Source: Candidatus Bathyarchaeota archaeon
GTDB lineage: Archaea; Thermoproteota; Bathyarchaeia; Bathyarchaeales; Bathycorpusculaceae
Direction of reading: 5' to 3'
Length of the DNA stretch: 11,223 nt
Assembly (NCBI GenBank): GCA_030673805.1
Contig: DAOVIH010000039.1
Location: 1 to 11,223 of the forward strand
The translations under genes were made by a program, and so were the position numbers. Below are positions 6,142 through 11,223 of the stretch, one piece after another (the first letter of the stretch is position 1; each line of letters starts with the position of its first letter). The notes below the pieces were generated by a model that did no database searches, was not told the origin of the DNA, and worked only from the letters and a program-made list of their open reading frames with translations.

Positions 6142-6438
6142 CTAGCGATACCACTTTCGAATTTCCTTCACAGCATCATCTGAAGCTTTTTCCTCAGAAA
6201 GCATGCAGTCAACGCTATTCTCGCATGTAATACATAGATCTGGAATAGCTACGCCTTTTTCTCGATCAGCCAAGTACCCGAAGTAATGGGCACAATCGGT
6301 ATCGGTATTCTCCTTAACTTCTGTGGAGCAAAAAGGGCACACTCTTATTTGGACAATCTTTGGGCTGTCAAAAGACTGTTTACACTTAACATTCGAACAT
6401 CTGTAGCTCTGTTTTTGTGATGCCATCCCAGTATCCAT
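6142..6438 (-). CDS. Small zinc-ribbon-like protein with eight cysteines, function unknown
   Basis: A 98-residue soluble protein, not assigned to a named family. Cysteines are arranged as YRCSNVKCKQSF (Cys14, Cys19), CPFC (Cys34, Cys37), a single Cys49 in DCAHYFGYLADRE, then LCITCENSVDCML (Cys69, Cys72, Cys78). The first four fit one zinc ribbon; the last four may bind a second metal or a small Fe-S cluster together with His51. The tail EIRKWYR is basic. No signal peptide or membrane segment. ATG 6438 has a weak AGGAAG just upstream; ATG 6426 (Met5) is an alternative. It lies between rubrerythrin and nop5 on the same strand, about 106 bases after rubrerythrin, but separated from it by a T-run. 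A redox or nucleic-acid role is possible; none is shown. Confidence 0.75.
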   Translation of the reverse strand: MDTGMASQKQSYRCSNVKCKQSFDSPKIVQIRVCPFCSTEVKENTDTDCAHYFGYLADREKGVAIPDLCITCENSVDCMLSEEKASDDAVKEIRKWYR

Positions 6439-6500
6439 AGCTTCCTTCGTGCTGAGACTATTTAGCTTTTACACATTTTCCATAAATATTACAATTCAAC

Positions 6501-6522
6501 AAAAACAGTTTTTTTGAAAAAA
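6501..6522 (-). terminator. T-run terminator after rubrerythrin
   Basis: On the minus strand the bases include T6 (6522-6517) and T5 (6505-6501) with an A-run between, starting about 23 bases after the rubrerythrin stop. This is the usual archaeal oligo-U termination pattern and probably separates rubrerythrin from the zinc-ribbon gene. Confidence 0.5.
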
Positions 6523-6544
6523 GTCCAGGGGAGTTTTTGAATGT

Positions 6545-7117
6545 TTAGTAGTTTTCACACCAGACTTCAAAGTAACTTTTTGCGTGGTCACAAACTGGAC
6601 AATTATCTGGAGCTTCGTCGCCTTCTAAAACGTAGCCGCAGTTTCGGCATTTCCATTTTATAGTTGTATCTTTCTTGAAGACTTTCCTTTGTTTCACGTT
6701 TGCCAGCAGTTTTAGGTAGCGCCTCTCATGATACGCTTCAACTTTTGCAACCATAGTGAATGTTTGGGCTATTTTTGGGAATCCCTCTTCTTCGGCTTTT
6801 TTAGCGAAGTTTGGGTAAATCGTTCCCCACTCCATTTTCTCTCCTTCGGCCGCTGCCTTCAAATTTTCGGCAGTGGTAGCAATAATCCCTGCAGGGAAAT
6901 CAGCAGTAATTTCTGCCATTCCTCCTTTTAGACATTTAAAGAACAGTTCAGCATGCTCTTTTTCGTTGTCAGCGGTTTCTCTAAAGACCGCTGAGATCTG
7001 TTCATATCCCTCTTTCTTGGCAACGCTGGCAAAAAAGGTGTACCTATTTCTAGCCTGGGATTCACCGGCAAAGGAAGCTAAGAGGTTTTTTTCGGTTTGG
7101 CTGCCTTTCAGTTCCAT
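6545..7117 (-). CDS. rbr: Rubrerythrin (diiron peroxidase with C-terminal rubredoxin domain)
   Basis: A 190-residue protein reducing hydrogen peroxide to water in the cytoplasm of anaerobes, using electrons passed through its rubredoxin domain. The ferritin-like four-helix domain (1-~140) carries diiron ligands Glu19 (FAGESQARNRY), Glu52-x-x-His55, Glu93 and Glu96, and Glu127-x-x-His130 (VEAYHERRY), all in the spacing of classical rubrerythrin. The C-terminal domain binds one iron with Cys157/Cys160 (CRNCGYVLEGDEAP) and Cys173/Cys176 (CPVC). The frame extends two codons further to a TTG at 7123, but the Shine-Dalgarno GGAGGT (7129-7124) abuts that TTG and stands 6 bases from ATG 7117, so the ATG is the start. 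It diverges from the large surface protein gene. Confidence 0.96.
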   Translation of the reverse strand: MELKGSQTEKNLLASFAGESQARNRYTFFASVAKKEGYEQISAVFRETADNEKEHAELFFKCLKGGMAEITADFPAGIIATTAENLKAAAEGEKMEWGTIYPNFAKKAEEEGFPKIAQTFTMVAKVEAYHERRYLKLLANVKQRKVFKKDTTIKWKCRNCGYVLEGDEAPDNCPVCDHAKSYFEVWCENY

Positions 7118-7123
7118 ATTCAA

Positions 7124-7163
7124 ACCTCCCTTTCGTAATTAGTTCTTCGAGCATAATAAAAGC
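7124..7163 (-). promoter_or_regulatory. Rubrerythrin promoter and ribosome binding site
   Basis: On the minus strand, GCTTTTATTATGC (7163-7151) is a good TATA box, predicting transcription start near 7131. A strong Shine-Dalgarno GGAGGT follows at 7129-7124. The leader is only about 14 bases and the site selects ATG 7117. No operator-like repeat is evident. Confidence 0.6.
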
Positions 7164-7249
7164 ATTCTCTCAAGATCCCTAGTTGATTATGCCCTCCCTG
7201 AAGCCTCAAAGCGTTTCTAACCTCAAAGTTTTTTTACACTTTTGAAAAC

Positions 7250-7257
7250 AATATATC
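7250..7257 (+). promoter_or_regulatory. Candidate TATA box of the beta-propeller surface protein
   Basis: AATATATC, centred about 21-24 bases before TTG 7274. This suggests a nearly leaderless transcript and helps support TTG as start, because no ATG or GTG is available in frame before the membrane segment. Confidence 0.4.
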
Positions 7258-7273
7258 TCCTAAAGATGATAAG

Positions 7274-9523
7274 TTGAAGGGTAATTCGAAAATTAAGTTG
7301 AAACTATGGAATCGGTTAACTTTGAAACCACTGAAAAATAAGAATGCGAGAAAAACTAACTACAGCCCAAACAGACTATTAGTTGTCTTCTTTGTGTTGT
7401 GGATCATAACACAAGCTTTCCTAGCAACTTCCTTTGTCTCCGGGGAGAACAAGACCTACGCTAGCATCGCCGTTAATCCCAAAACTGTAGCCCTTGGAGA
7501 CTCTGTTACCATCACATCTTGGATCATTCCCTTGCCGCCCTACGATGGTCGCGAAGGCTACAAAGGTTACGTGTTCAACATAACCAAACCTAATGGAGTA
7601 GTAGACACTGTGATCAAGGATTCCTACGGAGACGCAACAGCCACCTTTGTCTACCCCTGTGACCAATTGGGTGTGTGGCAAGTGTTTTTCCATTGGGATG
7701 GGGATAATGATCATGAAGCCGCAACCAGCCCAACTGTAACTTGGAACGTAGTCAGGGAGATACCCCCACCCGAGCCAATTGTTCCTCCCAAAGACCAACC
7801 TATTCCGCGTCCACTAAACAGTGGAACACGAGAATACTGGGAAATCTCTGGGCCATGGCCCGGAGGCGGCAGTTTTTCAAGCTACAACGCTTCCGGAGTG
7901 AATTTTAACCCCTACACCCTTGGACCAACGACTTCCCACATCCTATGGAAAAAACAAACTAACCTCGGAGGCTTAATAGGAGGCGGAAAAGCAGGCTCCT
8001 TTAAACCGGAAGGGGTAGAGCCAATAGTGGTTGCGGGAAGAGTCTTCTATTTGTCATCAGGCTCCCTTGTTTGTCTAGACCAATACACAGGAGAAACCAT
8101 CTTTGAAGTACCCGTAGACGCTGACGACCTTATTTTCAGCGAATTTGATGAAGGTAAGGTTGCCCCTGTGCTCAGGTACTACTCGCATCTTTACACTTCG
8201 AACAGGAGCGATATATCAGCATTTGACCCTTGGACAGGAGACCTCGCATGGACATTACGCTACAATGGCACCGTCGGTGAGGGATATTGGGAACTTGGAA
8301 AGAGGGCTTGGATGACACACGCAAACCACGCTTTATACGTGAGCTTTGCACCTGGTACGCTTTACAAGCTTGACCTAACAAAACGAGTCACCTCTACCAC
8401 AAAATTTGTGGACATTGTAGCTTGGTCAGTTCAAACTCCCATTGACCCTCCAGATCAGAACAACCCTGCAATGCCTCTTGTAGGCGACGGAGTGGTTCTC
8501 ACATATTGGATGAGCGGACTACAACAAATCGCCTTTGACGAAGAAACTGGAGAACAACTATGGAATCAAACCTTAGATCGAAGAACCAATAGTTGGGGCT
8601 GTATTGCCTACGGCAAATGGATGAGCGCCTTTAGCGATGGTTCCTTTCGAGCATATGATGTTCACACTGGCCAACTTCTTTGGAAAACTGAGGAGACTGT
8701 CCACCCATGGGGCGAATTTTCTGCTTTTGGCGTAGCATCTGGCTATGGCAAAGTCTACTGTGGAACTTACGACGGCTATTTCCGCTGTTACGATGTTGAG
8801 GATGGAAAACTACTATGGGAATATTACAGCGGAGACACAATTGAAACCATGTTCGGAACCTTCCCTTTTTGGGGGACTCCTGTTGTTGGAGACGGTAAAG
8901 TATATGTAGCTACAGGGGAGCATAGCGCTCCAAATCCCGTGCCAAAAGGAGACAAACTCTACTGTTTCGACGTGAACGATGGGAAGATACTATGGGAACT
9001 TGAAAATTTCAGGGGTGCGCCCTATGCATCAGCCCTAGCAGACGGAATCTTCTTCGCCTCCAACCTCAATGACGGTTGCCTCTATGCATTTAGTAAAGGA
9101 GAAACAACCACTGAAATTACAGTGACCCAGAGTGGTAGTATCCCAGAAGAAGTATTGATTCAAGGTCGCGTAACAGATCAATCCCCTGCAGATGTGGGTG
9201 CGCCAGCTTCAAATATTAACGTGCACCTAACTGCAACTACACAGGAAGGAACCGAAATTGAAATTGGCAACGCAACAACGAACACCTATGGCTTGTTCCA
9301 ATATGTCTGGGCGATACCTGATCCCGGTTCCTACATAATTTCAGCCACGTCTAATTCTGAAGCCTACTGGAGCTCCACTGGAGCAACAAGCTTCCATCTA
9401 TTTAGGACTCCTTCTCAATCGCTTCTAACAAACCTCAACTTGGCAATAGCAATCGCAATCATAGTAGCAGCAATCATCTTAGTTTATGCTTTATTGTCAG
9501 TGAGAAGAACCGAGAAAAAGTGA
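7274..9523 (+). CDS. Surface-anchored PQQ-like beta-propeller protein with N- and C-terminal membrane segments
   Basis: A 749-residue protein. A basic N-terminus (1-34) precedes a hydrophobic segment (RLLVVFFVLWIITQAFLATS, 34-53), probably a signal peptide or anchor. Residues ~60-160 resemble an Ig-like beta domain, followed by a proline-rich linker (164-180). From ~222 to ~606 come PQQ/quinoprotein-like blades with recurring units such as SLVCLDQYTGETIF (264-277), DISAFDPWTGDLAW (313-326), GYFRCYDVEDGKLLWE (501-516) and KLYCFDVNDGKILWE (561-575). A second Ig/CNA-B-like domain (~615-710) leads to a C-terminal membrane helix (~720-742) and the basic tail RRTEKK. This architecture implies a propeller outside the cell held by the C-terminal helix. 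I see no residues proving PQQ binding; many archaeal relatives are probably structural or binding proteins. The TTG start is the only upstream choice and fits the TATA box. Confidence 0.85.
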   Translation: MKGNSKIKLKLWNRLTLKPLKNKNARKTNYSPNRLLVVFFVLWIITQAFLATSFVSGENKTYASIAVNPKTVALGDSVTITSWIIPLPPYDGREGYKGYVFNITKPNGVVDTVIKDSYGDATATFVYPCDQLGVWQVFFHWDGDNDHEAATSPTVTWNVVREIPPPEPIVPPKDQPIPRPLNSGTREYWEISGPWPGGGSFSSYNASGVNFNPYTLGPTTSHILWKKQTNLGGLIGGGKAGSFKPEGVEPIVVAGRVFYLSSGSLVCLDQYTGETIFEVPVDADDLIFSEFDEGKVAPVLRYYSHLYTSNRSDISAFDPWTGDLAWTLRYNGTVGEGYWELGKRAWMTHANHALYVSFAPGTLYKLDLTKRVTSTTKFVDIVAWSVQTPIDPPDQNNPAMPLVGDGVVLTYWMSGLQQIAFDEETGEQLWNQTLDRRTNSWGCIAYGKWMSAFSDGSFRAYDVHTGQLLWKTEETVHPWGEFSAFGVASGYGKVYCGTYDGYFRCYDVEDGKLLWEYYSGDTIETMFGTFPFWGTPVVGDGKVYVATGEHSAPNPVPKGDKLYCFDVNDGKILWELENFRGAPYASALADGIFFASNLNDGCLYAFSKGETTTEITVTQSGSIPEEVLIQGRVTDQSPADVGAPASNINVHLTATTQEGTEIEIGNATTNTYGLFQYVWAIPDPGSYIISATSNSEAYWSSTGATSFHLFRTPSQSLLTNLNLAIAIAIIVAAIILVYALLSVRRTEKK

Positions 9524-9700
9524 GTAACAACTTCATTCTTTTCTAGTGATCTGACAGATAAGTATGTGTTAATCGTTCTTCTGGAATCCAAAAGCTTGTG
9601 TTTACGTACTTATGCTTGCTTGTGTCCAGACATATCCAATCTTTCCAACTTGTTTCATAGAACATCAAAAAATAGCCTAGGCTCTACCCCATTAGACACG

Positions 9701-9707
9701 AAAAAAA
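9701..9707 (-). terminator. T-run terminator after methylglyoxal synthase
   Basis: Seven consecutive T residues on the minus strand begin 7 bases after the methylglyoxal synthase stop (9714-9716), preceded by GGTTGG. The rest of the 9524-9713 gap holds another T-run (9668-9673 as T on plus A-run context is weak) and no gene I can support. Confidence 0.5.
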
Positions 9708-9713
9708 CCAACC

Positions 9714-10127
9714 TCAATTGCCGGATACTTCATTTTTTCGTTTGTAATCTTGGCTTTGAAACAATGGACTTGAAATAATAAGATCTGCTGTAGCACGATT
9801 GCAGGCTGTTGGTACATTGTAAAGGACCGCTACGCGGAGAAGGGCTTTCACATCAACATCGTGGGGAAGAGAGGTTAGCGGATCCCAAAAAAAAATAAGA
9901 TAATCCAATCCTTCGTTAGCAATTAATGCTCCAATTTCCATGTCGCCACCCTGAGGTCCACTTTTAAGTAATCTGATTTCTAAACCTGTTTTAGCGAGAA
10001 TCCTCTTTCCGGTGCCTCCGGTTGCATATAAGTTGTAACAAGACAATGTTCCCTTGTTGAAATCACACCATTCCACTAGGTCAGCTTTCTTATTGTCATG
10101 GGCTACCAAGGCGATGTTTTTTCGCAA
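9714..10127 (-). CDS. mgsA: Methylglyoxal synthase
   Basis: Converts dihydroxyacetone phosphate to methylglyoxal and phosphate, a bypass of lower glycolysis that relieves phosphate limitation. The 137 residues carry every motif I can check: NIALVAHDNKK (His10, Asp11), LYATGGTG, LLKSGPQGGDMEIG (Asp62), LIFFWDPL (Asp82), LPHDVDVKALLR (His89, Asp92) and PTACNRATADLII. These correspond to E. coli His19, Asp20, Asp71, Asp91, His98 and Asp101 with a constant offset of nine. The frame runs on to ATG 10223, but the 32 extra residues are not family-like. A Shine-Dalgarno GGTGAT (10137-10132) sits 4 bases before TTG 10127, giving MRKNIALVAHD, and a TATA-like element near 10171 predicts an 18-base leader. 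Transcribed divergently from the cyclophilin gene. Confidence 0.94.
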   Translation of the reverse strand: MRKNIALVAHDNKKADLVEWCDFNKGTLSCYNLYATGGTGKRILAKTGLEIRLLKSGPQGGDMEIGALIANEGLDYLIFFWDPLTSLPHDVDVKALLRVAVLYNVPTACNRATADLIISSPLFQSQDYKRKNEVSGN

Positions 10128-10131
10128 ACAA

Positions 10132-10176
10132 ATCACCAACAACTGGAAACAAACAACTTTTGCTGTATTAATCTTT
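10132..10176 (-). promoter_or_regulatory. mgsA promoter and ribosome binding site
   Basis: On the minus strand AAGATTAATAC (about 10176-10166) is a TATA-like box giving an expected transcript start near 10145. GGTGAT (10137-10132) then lies 4 bases before TTG 10127 and decides the start. Confidence 0.5.
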
Positions 10177-10231
10177 TTATCAGGGTTTTCGCTCCAAAGA
10201 ATACAGAAAATCCTAATTATCACTTAGAGCT

Positions 10232-10240
10232 CATAAATTA
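10232..10240 (+). promoter_or_regulatory. Candidate TATA box of the cyclophilin gene
   Basis: CATAAATTA is centred near 10236, predicting transcription from about 10262 and a 31-base leader before ATG 10293. This is downstream of the long frame's first ATG (10098), arguing against that start. Confidence 0.4.
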
Positions 10241-10292
10241 CATAACTTGCTGGGGAAATGACTTAAATAAGAATTCACAAGTGATTTTGGAT

Positions 10293-10898
10293 ATGGTCCC
10301 TAGAAGATCACGCAGAAACAAATCTAAAAAGCAGAAATCTAGTAAGAACAAAAAAACAATATATGTTATAAGTTTACTAGCAGTTTTTATAGCAATCATT
10401 GGTGGATATTTTCTATTTGGAGGAAACCAAGTCAGCATGCAAAACAAAGTTTTGTTTAACACAAACATGGGCGACATTGTAATTGAACTTCGGGAAGACA
10501 TGCCAACTACTACAGACAACTTTAGAAAACTCGTTAATGAAGGGGTTTATGATGGAACAGTTTTTCATAGGGTAATTGAAAACTTCATGATTCAAGGGGG
10601 CGATCCCACTGGAACTGGATATGGCGATCCTTCAATCCCAAATATAAAAGACGAATTTACCGCATCCAATCATAATGACAAAGGAGCAATCGCGATGGCA
10701 AATGCAGGTCCAAACACTGGGAGTAGCCAATTCTTCATTAATGTTGTTAACAACAATCACTTGGATACGCAACATCCAGTTTTCGGAAAAGTCATAGAGG
10801 GAATGGATGTTGTAGATAGCATCTCAAAAGTAGATACAAACGCAAATAACCGCCCAACAAAAGATGTAATAATAATCAACGCAGAAATTTTCGAGTGA
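10293..10898 (+). CDS. Membrane-tethered cyclophilin-type peptidyl-prolyl cis-trans isomerase
   Basis: A 201-residue protein that should catalyse proline isomerisation during protein folding. Residues 1-21 are strikingly basic (RRSRRNKSKKQKSSKNKK), followed by a membrane helix (~22-43, IYVISLLAVFIAIIGGYFLF). The positive-inside rule puts the cyclophilin domain (~52-201) outside the cell. That domain has FNTNMGDIVIEL, NFRKLVNEGVYDGTVFHRVI (catalytic Arg93), MIQGGDPTGTGYG, AMANAGPNTGSSQFFI (Gln146, Phe147/148), NHLDTQHPVFGKV and GMDVVDSI, the full bacterial/archaeal small-cyclophilin set. The frame extends upstream to 10098, but the additional 65 residues lie antisense to mgsA and its promoter and do not resemble the family; the TATA box at 10232-10240 also favours ATG 10293. 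GTGAT (10281-10285) may be a Shine-Dalgarno. Confidence 0.92.
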   Translation: MVPRRSRRNKSKKQKSSKNKKTIYVISLLAVFIAIIGGYFLFGGNQVSMQNKVLFNTNMGDIVIELREDMPTTTDNFRKLVNEGVYDGTVFHRVIENFMIQGGDPTGTGYGDPSIPNIKDEFTASNHNDKGAIAMANAGPNTGSSQFFINVVNNNHLDTQHPVFGKVIEGMDVVDSISKVDTNANNRPTKDVIIINAEIFE

Positions 10899-10920
10899 AG
10901 ACCAACTTTTAATGCCGCTA

Positions 10921-11005
10921 GTACTTGAACTCAGTACATGAATCTATGCTACAAAAAAGGGAATCCTGTTTTGGAGAGACACACAAACTGTGCCTATTGA
11001 CACAG
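10921..11005. repeat. Two short inverted repeats between cyclophilin and RAM genes
   Basis: GTACT (10921-10925) pairs with AGTAC (10933-10937), and CTGTG (10988-10992) pairs with CACAG (11001-11005). Each stem is only 5 bp. The 196-base gap between the two genes otherwise holds a 20-codon frame (10938) that I do not regard as a gene. Confidence 0.2.
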
Positions 11006-11094
11006 AACAGATAGAACCTCCCCATTGCCTAGAATTGGCTATTACCGCAAACCATAAAACTGAACTTACAGAATTATGAATTTGGAGTTTTGAA

Positions 11095-11223
11095 ATGCCA
11101 AGAGCGATCGTACTGATAAATGTGTCATCTGCCTTTGAAGACTCAGTTCTTAAAGAAGTTCTAAAGCTCGATAGCGTGGAAGAAGCTTACGTCTCCTACG
11201 GGGTTTATGATGTAGTAGCAAAA
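11095..11223 (+). CDS. Stand-alone Lrp/AsnC-type effector-binding (RAM) domain protein, N-terminal part
   Basis: The first 43 codons of a gene cut by the right edge. The sequence MPRAIVLINVSSAFEDSVLK followed by EVLKLDSVEEAYVSYGVYDVVAK has the beta-alpha-beta pattern of the AsnC/Lrp ligand-binding domain (RAM), without the preceding DNA-binding helix-turn-helix. Small single-domain proteins of this type, usually about 75-95 residues, are common in archaea; they oligomerise and bind amino acids, perhaps modulating full-length Lrp proteins. ATG 11095 has a good Shine-Dalgarno, GGAG at 11084-11087, 7 bases upstream. Since the 3' part is absent, a fused extra domain cannot be excluded. Confidence 0.82.
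   Translation, partial: MPRAIVLINVSSAFEDSVLKEVLKLDSVEEAYVSYGVYDVVAK

Noticed and set aside
9566..9778. 70-codon plus-strand frame between the propeller and mgsA genes
   Set aside because: Overlaps the end of mgsA on the other strand, has no promoter or ribosome site I can see, and no domain.
10098..10292. Upstream extension of the cyclophilin frame
   Set aside because: Lies antisense to the mgsA start and promoter, does not resemble cyclophilins, and precedes the likely TATA box.
1..11223. CRISPR arrays, insertion sequences, phage or defence genes
   Set aside because: No regularly spaced direct repeats, transposase motifs, or attachment-site patterns seen; the window looks like ordinary chromosomal genes.

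Overview
The window is archaeal. It encodes a fibrillarin-like 2'-O-methyltransferase and Nop5 (the archaeal C/D-box RNP proteins), a COG1395-type HTH regulator and a split LipS1/LipS2-type lipoyl synthase. AT-rich TATA-like boxes sit about 25 bases before several starts, leaders are short, and TTG/GTG starts are common. The base composition and mix of genes (anaerobe-type rubrerythrin, archaeal lipoyl synthase, large PQQ-propeller surface protein, methylglyoxal synthase) would fit an uncultured anaerobic lineage such as Bathyarchaeia, but that placement is inference.

Layout. 1-516 (-) is the N-terminal half of a radical SAM protein, probably LipS1, cut by the window edge. 517-1007 is a long divergent intergenic region with inverted repeats and a possible 49-codon basic small ORF (878-1027, +). 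1008-2018 (+) is the partner radical SAM protein, probably LipS2. 2252-2914 (+) is RNase HII (rnhB). It converges on, and overlaps by four bases, a minus-strand block: COG1395 regulator (2911-3852), fibrillarin flpA (3959-4654), nop5 (4638-5876), a small eight-cysteine zinc-ribbon protein (6142-6438) and rubrerythrin (6545-7117). Diverging from rubrerythrin is a 749-residue surface-anchored PQQ-like beta-propeller protein (7274-9523, +). Next come methylglyoxal synthase (9714-10127, -), a membrane-tethered cyclophilin (10293-10898, +), and the start of a stand-alone Lrp/AsnC-type effector-binding (RAM) protein (11095 to the edge, +).

How the genes work together. LipS1 and LipS2 would jointly insert two sulfurs into protein-bound octanoyl groups to make lipoate. 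Nop5 and fibrillarin assemble with L7Ae and C/D guide RNAs to methylate rRNA/tRNA; their genes overlap and are surely co-transcribed. Rubrerythrin removes peroxide in anaerobes. The propeller protein and the cyclophilin both appear to face outside the membrane. The remaining genes look like independent housekeeping units.

Most coding assignments are firm from motifs. Several starts were reset from the longest possible reading frame using Shine-Dalgarno or TATA position: rubrerythrin, methylglyoxal synthase, cyclophilin, fibrillarin and the regulator. I do not see a clear new multi-gene system. The points most worth checking are the LipS1/LipS2 pair with the small ORF in front of it, a C-terminal cysteine cluster in LipS2, and the orphan zinc-ribbon protein.
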